A DNA stretch of 64,000 bases from Streptomyces sp. TLI_146 (GTDB lineage Bacteria; Actinomycetota; Actinomycetes; Streptomycetales; Streptomycetaceae): assembly GCF_002846415.1 (NCBI RefSeq), contig NZ_PJMX01000001.1, forward strand, positions 7,316,001-7,380,000, in the 5' to 3' direction. A program made the position numbers and the translations under genes. This document shows positions 52,491 to 61,894 of the stretch, in pieces. How positions within the stretch are numbered: the first letter of the stretch is position 1; every line of letters starts with the position of its first letter. The notes under the pieces were generated by a model, which made no database searches, was not told where the DNA came from, and saw nothing but the letters and a program-made list of their open reading frames with translations.

Positions 52491-53869
52491 CAACCCCGCA
52501 GCCCGAACGCGCGGTGGTCGTCGGCGGAGGCCTGGCCGGAATCACCGCCGCGCTCGAACTCGCCGACGCCGGCCTCGGCGTGACCCTGATCGAGGGCCGC
52601 CCGCGGCTGGGCGGCCTCGCCTTCTCCTTCCGGCGGGGCGAGCTCACCGTCGACAACGGCCAGCACGTCTACCTGCGCTGCTGCACGGCCTACGGCTGGT
52701 TCCTCGACCGGGTCGGCGGCAGCCACCTGGCACCCCTCCAGGACCGCCTGGACGTGCCCGTCCTGGACGTCGCCCACCCCGGCGGCCCCCGGCTCGGCCG
52801 GCTGCGCCGCTCGGCCCTGCCCGTGCCTCTCCACCTGGCCAGGAGCCTCGCCACCTATCCGCACCTCTCGCTCGCCGAGCGGGCCTCCGTCGGGCGCGCC
52901 GCACTCGCGCTCAAGCGCCTCGACCCGGCCGACCCGGCGCTCGACGGGGTGGACTTCGCGACCTGGCTCGGCCGCCACGGCCAGTCCGCCCGCACCGTCG
53001 AGGCCCTGTGGGACCTGGTCGGCGTGGCGACCCTGAACGCGACCGCCCCGCACGCCTCCCTGGGGCTCGCCGCGATGGTCTTCAAGACCGGTCTGCTCTC
53101 CGAGCCGGGCGCGGCCGACATCGGCTGGGCGCACGTACCGCTGGGCGAGCTCCACGACACGCTGGCCCGCAAGGCGCTGGCCTCGGCCGGGGTGCGGGTG
53201 GAGACCCGTACCAAGGCGGAGTCGCTGTCCCGTACCGAGAGCGGCGGCTGGCGGGTCGAGGTGAGCGGCGAGACGCTGGACGCCGAGGCGGTCGTCCTGG
53301 CCGTCCCGCAGCGCGAGGCGCACGACCTGCTGCCGCACGGCGCGCTCGACGACCCGGGCAAGCTGCTCGACATCGGCACCGCGCCCATCCTCAACCTCCA
53401 TGTCGTCTACGACCGCAAGGTGCTGCGGCAGCCGTTCTTCGCCGCCCTCGGCTCACCCGTGCAGTGGGTCTTCGACCGCACCGAGTCCTCGGGGCTCACC
53501 GGCGGGGGCCAGTACCTGGCCGTGTCCCAGTCGGCCGCCCAGGACGAGATCGACGAGCCGGTGGCCGCGCTGCGCGCGCGCTATCTGCCCGAGCTCGAAC
53601 GGCTGCTGCCCGCCGCGCGCGGCGCTGGCGTACGGGACTTCTTCGTGACCCGGGAGCGGACAGCGACGTTCGCCCCCACCCCCGGCGTGGGACGGCTGCG
53701 GCCGGGCGCGCACACCAATGCGCCCGGCTTGTACCTGGCGGGCGCGTGGACCGCCACCGGCTGGCCCGCGACGATGGAGGGCGCCGTACGCAGCGGATTC
53801 AGCGCCGCGGGCGCGGCTCTCGCCGTACTCGGCCGCTCCCACGCCCACCCGCTTCAGGAGGCGGCATGA
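52487..53869 (+). CDS. hpnE: hydroxysqualene dehydroxylase HpnE
   Basis: 460 aa. FAD-dependent amine oxidase/phytoene-desaturase fold: dinucleotide motif VVVGGGLAGITAALELAD at the N-terminus, GGLAFSFRRGELTVDNGQHVYLRC, and C-terminal GLYLAGAWTATGWPATMEGAVRSG. It reduces hydroxysqualene to squalene, finishing the HpnCDE route. ATG 52487 overlaps the small DUF6380-like gene; the TGA overlaps the next ATG. Older annotations often call it phytoene dehydrogenase. Confidence 0.93.
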   Translation: MTTPQPERAVVVGGGLAGITAALELADAGLGVTLIEGRPRLGGLAFSFRRGELTVDNGQHVYLRCCTAYGWFLDRVGGSHLAPLQDRLDVPVLDVAHPGGPRLGRLRRSALPVPLHLARSLATYPHLSLAERASVGRAALALKRLDPADPALDGVDFATWLGRHGQSARTVEALWDLVGVATLNATAPHASLGLAAMVFKTGLLSEPGAADIGWAHVPLGELHDTLARKALASAGVRVETRTKAESLSRTESGGWRVEVSGETLDAEAVVLAVPQREAHDLLPHGALDDPGKLLDIGTAPILNLHVVYDRKVLRQPFFAALGSPVQWVFDRTESSGLTGGGQYLAVSQSAAQDEIDEPVAALRARYLPELERLLPAARGAGVRDFFVTRERTATFAPTPGVGRLRPGAHTNAPGLYLAGAWTATGWPATMEGAVRSGFSAAGAALAVLGRSHAHPLQEAA

Positions 53870-54969
53870 CCCTTAGCAGCACTGGAACAAGAGGAGAGAC
53901 TGTGCCGACTGTGCCTTCGGCTGACTCGGCTGTCGACACCGTGGACGTCGCCGCGCTTCTGGAGCGCGGACGGACGATGTCCACCCCGGTGCTGCGCACG
54001 GCCGTGGACCGGCTCGCGGCTCCCATGGACACCGTCGCCGCCTACCACTTCGGGTGGATCGACGCCCAGGGCAACCCGGCGGACGGCGACGGCGGCAAGG
54101 CGGTGCGGCCCGCGCTCGCGCTCCTGTCCGCCGAGGCGGCCGGGGCCCGGCCCGAGGTCGGCGTGCCCGGCGCGGTCGCGGTCGAGCTCGTCCACAACTT
54201 CTCGCTGCTCCACGACGACCTGATGGACGGCGACGAGCAGCGCCGCCACCGCGACACGGTGTGGAAGGTGCACGGCCCGGCGCAGGCGATCCTCGTCGGC
54301 GACGCGCTCTTCGCGCTGGCCAACGAGGTCCTCCTGGAGCTCGGCACGGTCGAGGCGGGGCGCGCCACGCGCCGGCTGACCACCGCGACCCGCAAGCTCA
54401 TCGACGGCCAGGCCCAGGACATCTCCTACGAGCACCGCGAGCGGGTCACCGTCGAGGAGTGCCTGGAGATGGAGGGCAACAAGACGGGCGCGCTGCTCGC
54501 CTGCGCCTGCTCCATCGGCGCGGTGCTCGGCGGCGCCGACGACAGGACCGCCGACACCCTGGAGGCGTACGGCTACCACCTCGGCCTCGCCTTCCAGGCC
54601 GTCGACGACCTGCTCGGTATCTGGGGCGACCCCGAGGCCACCGGCAAGCAGACCTGGAGCGACCTGCGCCAGCGCAAGAAGTCCCTGCCGGTGGTGGCGG
54701 CCCTCGCGGCCGGCGGCCCGGCCTCCGAGCGGCTCGGCGAGCTGCTCGCCGCCGACGCCAAGAGCAACGACTTCGACACCTTCTCCGAGAAGGAGTTCGC
54801 CACCCGGGCGGCGCTCATCGAGGAGGCGGGCGGCCGCGAGTGGACCTCGCAGGAGGCCCGCAGGCAGCACGCGGTGGCGATCGAGGCACTCGGCGCCGTC
54901 GACATGCCCGAGCAGGTGCGGGCGCAGCTGACCGCGCTGGCCGACTTCGTGGTCGTACGGAAGAGATGA
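53866..54969 (+). CDS. polyprenyl (probably farnesyl) diphosphate synthase
   Basis: 367 aa. First aspartate-rich motif LLHDDLMDGDEQRRH (DDxxD), second FQAVDDLLGIWGD (DDxxG/D type), with GKAVRPALALLSAEAA and NKTGALLACA. It extends DMAPP with IPP, presumably to C15 for HpnD. Chain length cannot be fixed from sequence alone, although the residues before the first motif (VHNFSLLHDD) fit short-chain products. An extra 40 N-terminal residues precede the core. ATG 53866 overlaps the hpnE stop. Confidence 0.92.
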   Translation: MTLSSTGTRGETVPTVPSADSAVDTVDVAALLERGRTMSTPVLRTAVDRLAAPMDTVAAYHFGWIDAQGNPADGDGGKAVRPALALLSAEAAGARPEVGVPGAVAVELVHNFSLLHDDLMDGDEQRRHRDTVWKVHGPAQAILVGDALFALANEVLLELGTVEAGRATRRLTTATRKLIDGQAQDISYEHRERVTVEECLEMEGNKTGALLACACSIGAVLGGADDRTADTLEAYGYHLGLAFQAVDDLLGIWGDPEATGKQTWSDLRQRKKSLPVVAALAAGGPASERLGELLAADAKSNDFDTFSEKEFATRAALIEEAGGREWTSQEARRQHAVAIEALGAVDMPEQVRAQLTALADFVVVRKR

Positions 54970-55080
54970 TCACCATTCGCATATGACGCGACGTCGCCGG
55001 AGCGGGCCCGCCAGGGGGCCGCGTCCGACGGAGACCCCAGCACAGCAGACGTACCACTGCACTTGCATTAAGGGGAAGCC

Positions 55081-57072
55081 ATGACAGCGACGACCGACGG
55101 AAGCGCCGGGGCCCCGCGGCCCCCGGCCGCCGCGGCCAGCGGACCGACCGCACCACCCGGCGCGGACGAGGTGCTCGACGCCGCCCGGCGGGCGGCGGAC
55201 CGCGCGGTCGAGCATCTGCTCGGCAGGCAGGACGCCCTCGGCTGGTGGAAGGGCGACCTGGAGACCAACGTCACCATGGACGCCGAGGACCTGTTGCTCC
55301 GTCAGTTCCTCGGGATCCAGGACGAGAAGACGGTCCGGGCGGCCGCGCTCTTCATCCGGGGCGAGCAGCGCGACGACGGCACCTGGGCCACCTTCTACGG
55401 CGGCCCGCCGGAGCTGTCGGCCACCGTCGAGGCGTACGTGGCGCTGCGGCTCGCCGGGGACCGGCCGGACGACCCGCACATGGCGCGGGCCTCGGCGTGG
55501 GTCAGGAGCCAGGGCGGCATCGCCGCCTGCCGGGTCTTCACCCGGATCTGGCTGGCCCTGTTCGGCTGGTGGAAGTGGGACGACCTGCCGGAGCTGCCGC
55601 CGGAGTTGATCTTCCTGCCCAAGTGGTTCCCGCTGAACATCTACGACTTCGGCTGCTGGGCCCGGCAGACGATCGTGCCGCTCACGGTGGTCTCCGCCAA
55701 GCGGCCGGTGCGGCCCGCGCCCTTCGCGCTCGACGAGCTGCACACCGACGCGCGCGACCCCAACCCCGCCAAGCCGCTCGCCCCCGCCGCGAGCTGGGAC
55801 GGCGCCTTCCAGCGGCTCGACAAGGCGCTGCACGTCTACCACCGCCTCGCCCCGCGCAGGCTGCGCCGCGCCGCGATGAACACCGCCGCCCGCTGGATCG
55901 TCGAGCGCCAGGAGAACGACGGCTGCTGGGGCGGGATCCAGCCGCCCGCCGTCTACTCGGTGATCGCCCTGCACCTGCTCGGCTACGACCTCCAGCACCC
56001 GGTGATGCGGGCGGGCCTCGAATCGCTCGACCGGTTCGCGGTGTGGCGCGAGGACGGCGCCCGGATGATCGAGGCCTGCCAGTCCCCGGTGTGGGACACC
56101 TGCCTCGCCACCATCGCGCTCGCCGACGCGGGGCTGCCCGCCGACCACCCGGCCCTGGTCAAGGCCGTCGACTGGATGCTCGGCGAGGAGATCGTCCGGC
56201 CCGGCGACTGGGCGGTGAAGAAGCCGCAACTGGCGCCCGGCGGCTGGGCGTTCGAGTTCCACAACGACAACTACCCGGACATCGACGACACCGCCGAGGT
56301 GATCCTCGCGCTGCGCCGGGTGCGCCACCCCGACCCCGAGCGGGTCGAGGGGGCGATCGGCCGGGCCGCGCGCTGGACGCTCGGGATGCAGTCGAGGAAC
56401 GGGGCGTGGGGCGCCTTCGACGCCGACAACACCAGCCCGTTCCCCAACCGGCTGCCGTTCTGCGACTTCGGCGAGGTCATCGACCCGCCGTCGGCCGACG
56501 TCACCGCGCATGTGGTGGAGATGCTGGCCGTCGAGGGCCGGGCCCACGACCCGCGCGTGCGCCGGGGCATCGAGTGGCTGCTCGCCGAACAGGAGGCGAG
56601 CGGCGCCTGGTTCGGGCGCTGGGGCGTCAACTACGTGTACGGCACCGGCTCGGTGGTGCCGGCGCTGACGGCCGCCGGGCTGCCCGCCTCGCACCCGGCG
56701 ATCCGCCGGGCCGTCACCTGGCTGGAGTCGGTGCAGAACGAGGACGGCGGCTGGGGCGAGGACCTGCGCTCCTACCGCGAGGAGCAGTGGATCGGACACG
56801 GCGCCTCCACCGCCTCCCAGACCGCCTGGGCGCTGCTCGCGCTGCTGGCGGCGGGGGAGCGGGAGAGCAAGGCGGTCGAGCGGGGCGTCGCCTGGCTCGC
56901 CGGGACCCAGCTGGCGGACGGCTCCTGGGACGAGCCGTACTTCACCGGCACCGGGTTCCCCTGGGACTTCTCGATCAACTACCACCTCTACCGCCAGGTG
57001 TTCCCGCTCACCGCGCTCGGCCGCTTCGTCCATGGAGAACCGTTCTCTCCCAACGGCCCCAAGGGGAAGTGA
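55081..57072 (+). CDS. shc: squalene-hopene cyclase
   Basis: 663 aa, normal size. The proton-donor DxDD motif is D400-I-D402-D403 in NYPDIDDTAEV. Several QW repeats are seen, including QENDGCWGG, QSRNGAWGAFDADN, QEASGAWFGRWG, QNEDGGWGEDL and QLADGSWDEP. It cyclises squalene to hopene and hopanol, as a monotopic membrane enzyme. Upstream is a 111-bp gap with AAGGGGAAG before ATG 55081. The N-terminal 30 residues are Ala/Pro-rich and variable. Its TGA overlaps the hpnG ATG by one base. Confidence 0.96.
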   Translation: MTATTDGSAGAPRPPAAAASGPTAPPGADEVLDAARRAADRAVEHLLGRQDALGWWKGDLETNVTMDAEDLLLRQFLGIQDEKTVRAAALFIRGEQRDDGTWATFYGGPPELSATVEAYVALRLAGDRPDDPHMARASAWVRSQGGIAACRVFTRIWLALFGWWKWDDLPELPPELIFLPKWFPLNIYDFGCWARQTIVPLTVVSAKRPVRPAPFALDELHTDARDPNPAKPLAPAASWDGAFQRLDKALHVYHRLAPRRLRRAAMNTAARWIVERQENDGCWGGIQPPAVYSVIALHLLGYDLQHPVMRAGLESLDRFAVWREDGARMIEACQSPVWDTCLATIALADAGLPADHPALVKAVDWMLGEEIVRPGDWAVKKPQLAPGGWAFEFHNDNYPDIDDTAEVILALRRVRHPDPERVEGAIGRAARWTLGMQSRNGAWGAFDADNTSPFPNRLPFCDFGEVIDPPSADVTAHVVEMLAVEGRAHDPRVRRGIEWLLAEQEASGAWFGRWGVNYVYGTGSVVPALTAAGLPASHPAIRRAVTWLESVQNEDGGWGEDLRSYREEQWIGHGASTASQTAWALLALLAAGERESKAVERGVAWLAGTQLADGSWDEPYFTGTGFPWDFSINYHLYRQVFPLTALGRFVHGEPFSPNGPKGK

Positions 57073-57740
57073 TGGACGTACTCCCGGCTGACGTACTGCC
57101 CGCCCTCCCCGAACCCGTACCGCTGCTGGTCGCCTGCGCGCTCACCATCGAGGAGCTGGCGCTGCGCAGCGGCGGCCGGGGCCGGGCACCGGGCCAGGTG
57201 GTCACCGTGCTGCGCAGCGGCATGGGCCCCAGAGCCGCCGAGCGGGCCGTGCTGCGCGGCCTGGGCACCTCGGCGAACCGGGAGGCGGCCGTGATCGCCT
57301 CCGGATTCTGCGCCGGTCTGGCCCCGGGGATGCACCCCGGGGACCTGGTCGTCGCCTCGGAGACCCGCGACCCGCGCGGCACCACCGCCTGCGTGGGTAC
57401 GGAGGTGCTGGCCAAGGCGCTCACAGCGGCGCTGCCCGGCCGCACCGTGCACACCGGTCCGCTCACCGGCTCCGACCACGTGGTGCGTGGTCATGAACGG
57501 GCCGAGCTGCGCGCGACCGGGGCGATCGCCGTGGACATGGAGTCCGCGGCGACGCTGTGGAGCGCCGTCGGGGCCGGAGAGCGTCCGGTTGCGGCCGTAC
57601 GGGTGGTCGTGGACGCTCCAGAACATGAACTCGTCCGGATCGGCACGGTACGCGGTGGAATATCGGCTTTCCGCGTTCTTCGTGCCGTCCTTCCCGCTTT
57701 CTTTGAATGGCACCGTTCTTTGCCGCTCCCCAGGAGGTGA
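57072..57740 (+). CDS. hpnG: HpnG, adenosylhopane nucleosidase/phosphorylase
   Basis: 222 aa. A nucleoside-phosphorylase-like fold: VTVLRSGMGPRAAERAV, ASGFCAGLAPGMHPGDLVVA and the family signature GAIAVDMESAATL. It removes adenine from adenosylhopane, giving phosphoribosyl- or ribosyl-hopane. It lies directly between shc and hpnH, as in other hopanoid operons. The TGATG overlap with shc implies coupling. Confidence 0.9.
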   Translation: MDVLPADVLPALPEPVPLLVACALTIEELALRSGGRGRAPGQVVTVLRSGMGPRAAERAVLRGLGTSANREAAVIASGFCAGLAPGMHPGDLVVASETRDPRGTTACVGTEVLAKALTAALPGRTVHTGPLTGSDHVVRGHERAELRATGAIAVDMESAATLWSAVGAGERPVAAVRVVVDAPEHELVRIGTVRGGISAFRVLRAVLPAFFEWHRSLPLPRR

Positions 57741-57745
57741 GCCAG

Positions 57746-58768
57746 ATGGCCATGCCGCTTCGCCAGTCCATCAGGGTCGGGACCTATCTTTTTGAACAGA
57801 AGCTCCGCAAGCGTGAGAAGTTCCCGCTGATCGTCGAGCTGGAGCCGCTCTTCGCGTGCAATCTGAAGTGCGAGGGCTGCGGCAAGATCCAGCATCCGGC
57901 CGGGATCCTGAAGCAGCGTATGCCGGTGGCCCAGGCCGTGGGCGCCGTCCTGGAGTCGGGTGCCCCCATGGTCTCCATCGCGGGCGGCGAGCCCCTGATG
58001 CACCCTCAGATCGACGAGATCGTGCGCCAGTTGGTGGCCAGGAAGAAGTACGTCTTCCTCTGCACCAACGCCCTGCTGCTGCGCAAGAAACTGGAGAAGT
58101 TCACCCCGTCCCCGTACTTCGCGTTCGCCGTGCACATCGACGGCCTGCGCGAGCGGCACGACGAGTCGGTGGCGAAGGAGGGCGTGTTCGACGAGGCGGT
58201 GGCGGCGATCAAGGAGGCCAAGCGCCAGGGCTTCCGGGTCACCACCAACTCCACCTTCTTCAACACCGACACCCCGCAGACGATCATCGAGGTGCTCAAC
58301 TTCCTCAACGACGACCTCAAGGTCGACGAGATGATGATCTCGCCCGCGTACGCCTACGAGAAGGCGCCCGACCAGGAGCACTTCCTGGGCGTCGAGCAGA
58401 CCCGCGAGCTGTTCAAGAAGGCGTTCTCCGGGGGCAACCGGCGGCGCTGGCGGCTCAACCACTCGCCGCTCTTCCTGGACTTCCTGGAGGGCAAGGCGGA
58501 CTTCCCGTGCACGGCCTGGGCGATCCCCAACTACTCGCTCTTCGGCTGGCAGCGGCCCTGCTATCTGATGAGCGACGGGTACGTACCGACGTACCGGGAG
58601 CTCGTCGAGGAGACCGACTGGGACAAGTACGGCCGGGGCAAGGACGACCGGTGTGCCAACTGCATGGCGCACTGCGGCTACGAGCCCACCGCCGTCCTCG
58701 CGACCATGGGGTCGCTCAAGGAGTCGCTGCGCGCGGTCCGCGAGACCGTGCAGGGAAACCGCGGGTGA
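57746..58768 (+). CDS. hpnH: adenosyl-hopene transferase HpnH (radical SAM)
   Basis: 340 aa. Radical-SAM cluster C38-x3-C42-x2-C45 (ACNLKCEGC), followed by SIAGGEPLMHPQI. C-terminal DRCANCMAHCGYEPTAV may form a second cluster or structural site. HpnH adds a 5'-deoxyadenosyl group from SAM to hopene, starting the extended hopanoid side chain. ATG 57746 is chosen over 57707 because AGGAGGTGA sits 8 nt upstream. Confidence 0.95.
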   Translation: MAMPLRQSIRVGTYLFEQKLRKREKFPLIVELEPLFACNLKCEGCGKIQHPAGILKQRMPVAQAVGAVLESGAPMVSIAGGEPLMHPQIDEIVRQLVARKKYVFLCTNALLLRKKLEKFTPSPYFAFAVHIDGLRERHDESVAKEGVFDEAVAAIKEAKRQGFRVTTNSTFFNTDTPQTIIEVLNFLNDDLKVDEMMISPAYAYEKAPDQEHFLGVEQTRELFKKAFSGGNRRRWRLNHSPLFLDFLEGKADFPCTAWAIPNYSLFGWQRPCYLMSDGYVPTYRELVEETDWDKYGRGKDDRCANCMAHCGYEPTAVLATMGSLKESLRAVRETVQGNRG

Positions 58769-58772
58769 CGTG

Positions 58773-59942
58773 ATGAGGACCGGAGAGCCCGTCTCCCTGG
58801 GCCTCCCCGCGCTGCCGGCCCGGCCGTTGGCGATGCGCCGCCCCTCGCGGCGCATCCAGGTCGGGTCGGTGGCCATCGGCGGGGGAGCGCCCATTTCCGT
58901 GCAGTCGATGACGACGACGCGTACGTCGGACATCGGCGCGACCCTTCAGCAGATCGCGGAGCTGACGGCTTCGGGTTGTCAGATCGTGCGGGTGGCGTGT
59001 CCGACGCAGGATGATGCGGATGCGCTGGCGACGATTGCGAAGAAGTCGCAGATTCCGGTGATCGCGGATATTCATTTCCAGCCGAAGTATGTGTTCGCGG
59101 CGATTGATGCCGGGTGTGCGGCGGTGCGGGTGAATCCGGGGAACATCAAGCAGTTCGATGACAAGGTGAAGGAGATCGCGCGGGCGGCGAAGGACGCGGG
59201 GACGCCGATTCGTATCGGTGTGAACGCGGGGTCGCTGGATGCGCGGTTGCTGAAGAAGTACGGGAAGGCGACGCCGGAGGCGTTGGTGGAGTCGGCGCTG
59301 TGGGAGGCGTCGCTCTTCGAGGAGCATGATTTCCGGGATATCAAGATCTCGGTGAAGCACAACGATCCGGTGGTGATGGTCGAGGCGTACCGTCAGCTGG
59401 CTGCGCAGTGCGAGTACCCGTTGCATCTGGGGGTGACGGAGGCGGGGCCGGCGTTCCAGGGGACGATCAAGTCGGCGGTGGCGTTCGGTGCGCTGTTGAG
59501 TCAGGGGATCGGGGACACGATCCGGGTTTCCCTGTCGGCGCCGCCGGCGGAGGAGATCAAGGTGGGGATGCAGATTCTGGAGTCGTTGAATCTGCGTCAG
59601 CGGCGGCTGGAGATCGTGTCGTGTCCGTCGTGTGGGCGTGCTCAGGTGGATGTGTACAAGTTGGCTGAGGAGGTCACGGCGGGGCTGGAGGGCATGGAGG
59701 TGCCGCTTCGGGTCGCGGTGATGGGGTGTGTCGTGAACGGGCCCGGCGAGGCCCGTGAGGCGGACCTGGGTGTGGCTTCGGGCAACGGCAAGGGGCAGAT
59801 CTTTGTGAAGGGTGAGGTCATCAAGACCGTGCCCGAGTCGAAGATCGTCGAGACGTTGATCGAGGAGGCGATGAAGATCGCCGACCAGATGGAGGAGGAG
59901 GGCGTCGCCTCCGGCGTCCCGAGCGTCACCGCGCGGGGCTGA
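58773..59942 (+). CDS. ispG: 4-hydroxy-3-methylbut-2-en-1-yl diphosphate synthase IspG, operon copy
   Basis: 389 aa, full length. [4Fe-4S] cysteines in SCPSCGRAQVDVYKL and GCVVNGPGEA; N-terminal TIM barrel with QSMTTTRTSDIGATLQQI and VRVNPGNIKQFDDKV. It makes HMBPP in the MEP pathway. Codon use is uneven: from about 58955 to 59710 many codons end in G or T (gat, ggt, gcg, tgt), unlike the C-rich ends of this gene and of its neighbours. This could reflect gene conversion from another ispG copy. ATG 58773 follows hpnH by 4 bp. Confidence 0.94.
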   Translation: MRTGEPVSLGLPALPARPLAMRRPSRRIQVGSVAIGGGAPISVQSMTTTRTSDIGATLQQIAELTASGCQIVRVACPTQDDADALATIAKKSQIPVIADIHFQPKYVFAAIDAGCAAVRVNPGNIKQFDDKVKEIARAAKDAGTPIRIGVNAGSLDARLLKKYGKATPEALVESALWEASLFEEHDFRDIKISVKHNDPVVMVEAYRQLAAQCEYPLHLGVTEAGPAFQGTIKSAVAFGALLSQGIGDTIRVSLSAPPAEEIKVGMQILESLNLRQRRLEIVSCPSCGRAQVDVYKLAEEVTAGLEGMEVPLRVAVMGCVVNGPGEAREADLGVASGNGKGQIFVKGEVIKTVPESKIVETLIEEAMKIADQMEEEGVASGVPSVTARG

Positions 59943-59986
59943 CCGGCACCACCGAGAGCTGAACGGGATCCGAAGGGGGCTCCAGC

Positions 59987-61894
59987 GTGACGATCTTGGA
60001 GAATGTTCGGGGGCCGCACGACCTCAAGGCGCTGGACGGCGCCGAACTCACCACGCTGTCCCAGGAGATCAGGGAGTTCCTGATCCACGCGGTGGCGCGG
60101 ACCGGGGGCCATCTCGGCCCCAACCTGGGGGTGGTGGAGCTCTCCATCGCCCTCCACCGCACCTTCGACTCGCCGGTCGACCGCATCCTGTGGGACACCG
60201 GCCACCAGAGCTACGTACACAAACTGCTCACCGGGCGCCAGGACTTCTCCAAGCTGCGCTCCAAGGGCGGGCTCTCCGGCTACCCCTCGCGCGCCGAGTC
60301 CGAGCACGACGTCATCGAGAACTCGCACGCCTCGACCGTGCTCGGCTGGGCCGACGGGCTCGCCAAGGCCAACGAGATCCTGAAGAGCGACGCCCATGTC
60401 GTCGCGGTCATCGGCGACGGCGCGCTCACCGGCGGCATGGCCTGGGAGGCGCTGAACAACATCGCCGCCGCCCGGGACCGGCCGCTGATCATCGTCGTCA
60501 ACGACAACGAGCGCTCGTACGGCCCCACCATCGGCGGCCTCGCCAACCATCTGGCCACCCTGCGCACCACCGACGGCTACGAGCGGTTCCTGGCCTGGGG
60601 CAAACAGGTGCTCCAGCAGACGCCGGTGGTGGGGCGGCCGCTGTACGAGTCGCTGCACGGCGCCAAGAAGGGGTTCAAGGACGCGTTCGCGCCGCAGGGG
60701 ATGTTCGAGGACCTGGGGCTGAAGTACGTGGGGCCCATCGACGGGCACGACATCGAGGCCGTCGAGTCGGCGCTGCGCCGCGCCAAGCGCTTCCACGGCC
60801 CCGTCCTCGTGCACTGCCTCACCGAGAAGGGGCGCGGCTACCAGCCCGCCCTGGACGACGAGGCCGACCGCTTCCACGCGGTCGGCGCGATGGACCCGCT
60901 GACCTGCGAACCGCTGACGCCGTCCAACGGCCCCTCCTGGACCTCCGTGTTCGGCAAGGAGCTGGCCGCGCTCGGCGAGGAGCGGCCGGACGTCGTGGCG
61001 ATCACCGCGGCGATGCTCCACCCCACCGGGCTCACCGAGTTCGCCGCGCGCTTCCCCGAGCGGGTCTGGGACGTGGGGATCGCCGAGCAGCACGCGGCCG
61101 TCTCGGCGGCCGGACTCGCTACCGGTGGCCTGCACCCCGTGGTCGCCGTCTACGCCACCTTCCTCAACCGCGCCTTCGACCAGGTCCTGATGGACGTGGC
61201 CCTGCACAGGTGCGGGGTGACCTTCGTCCTGGACCGGGCCGGGATCACCGGGGTCGACGGCGCCTCGCACAACGGCATGTGGGACCTCTCCGTCCTCCAG
61301 GTCGTGCCCGGCCTGCGGATCGCCGCCCCGCGCGACGCGGCCCAGCTGCGGGCCCAGCTGCGCGAGGCGGTCGAGGTCGACGACGCCCCGACGGTGCTGC
61401 GCTTCCCCAAGGAGTCGGTCGGCCCCGACATCCCCGCGCTGGAGCGCGTCGGATCCATGGACGTACTGCGCCGCGACGAGGAGGCCGAAGTGCTGCTCGT
61501 CGCGGTCGGGGTGCTCGCGCCGGTCTGCCTCCAGGCCGCCGACCTGCTCGCCGGGCGCGGCATCCGGTGCACGGTGGTGGACCCCCGGTGGGTCAAGCCC
61601 GTCGACGAGCAGCTGGCGCCGCTGGCCGAGCGGCACGCGCTGGTCGCGGTCGTGGAGGACAACAGCCGTGCCGGAGGCGTCGGCTGGGCCGTCGGGCAGG
61701 CGCTGCGGGACGCCGGGGTGGACACCCCCCTGCGCACCTTCGGCATCCCCGCGCAGTTCCTCGCGCACGCCAAACGCGCCGAGGTCCTCGCCGACATCGG
61801 ACTCACCCCGGTGGAGATCGCGGGACGGATCAGCGCCGCGCTCGCGGCGCGCCAGGACGCCGCCGCGGCGGCCGAGAAGGAGAACGACGGATGA
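59987..61894 (+). CDS. dxs: 1-deoxy-D-xylulose-5-phosphate synthase, operon copy
   Basis: 635 aa. TDP-binding motifs GDGALTGGMAWEALNN; HTGGHLGPNLGVVELS-like ARTGGHLGPNLG at the N-terminus; DTGHQSYVHKLLTGR; the transketolase-type middle domain with DVGIAEQHAA and DRAGITGVDGASHNGMWD. It condenses pyruvate and glyceraldehyde-3-phosphate, the first MEP step. With ispG it gives the operon its own precursor supply. GTG 59987 is 44 bp after ispG; the stop overlaps the aminotransferase ATG. Confidence 0.95.
   Translation: MTILENVRGPHDLKALDGAELTTLSQEIREFLIHAVARTGGHLGPNLGVVELSIALHRTFDSPVDRILWDTGHQSYVHKLLTGRQDFSKLRSKGGLSGYPSRAESEHDVIENSHASTVLGWADGLAKANEILKSDAHVVAVIGDGALTGGMAWEALNNIAAARDRPLIIVVNDNERSYGPTIGGLANHLATLRTTDGYERFLAWGKQVLQQTPVVGRPLYESLHGAKKGFKDAFAPQGMFEDLGLKYVGPIDGHDIEAVESALRRAKRFHGPVLVHCLTEKGRGYQPALDDEADRFHAVGAMDPLTCEPLTPSNGPSWTSVFGKELAALGEERPDVVAITAAMLHPTGLTEFAARFPERVWDVGIAEQHAAVSAAGLATGGLHPVVAVYATFLNRAFDQVLMDVALHRCGVTFVLDRAGITGVDGASHNGMWDLSVLQVVPGLRIAAPRDAAQLRAQLREAVEVDDAPTVLRFPKESVGPDIPALERVGSMDVLRRDEEAEVLLVAVGVLAPVCLQAADLLAGRGIRCTVVDPRWVKPVDEQLAPLAERHALVAVVEDNSRAGGVGWAVGQALRDAGVDTPLRTFGIPAQFLAHAKRAEVLADIGLTPVEIAGRISAALAARQDAAAAAEKENDG

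Noticed and set aside
50492..54969. Carotenoid cluster (phytoene synthase and desaturase)
   Set aside because: The genes are HpnC, HpnD and HpnE by sequence and by linkage to shc, hpnG and hpnH.
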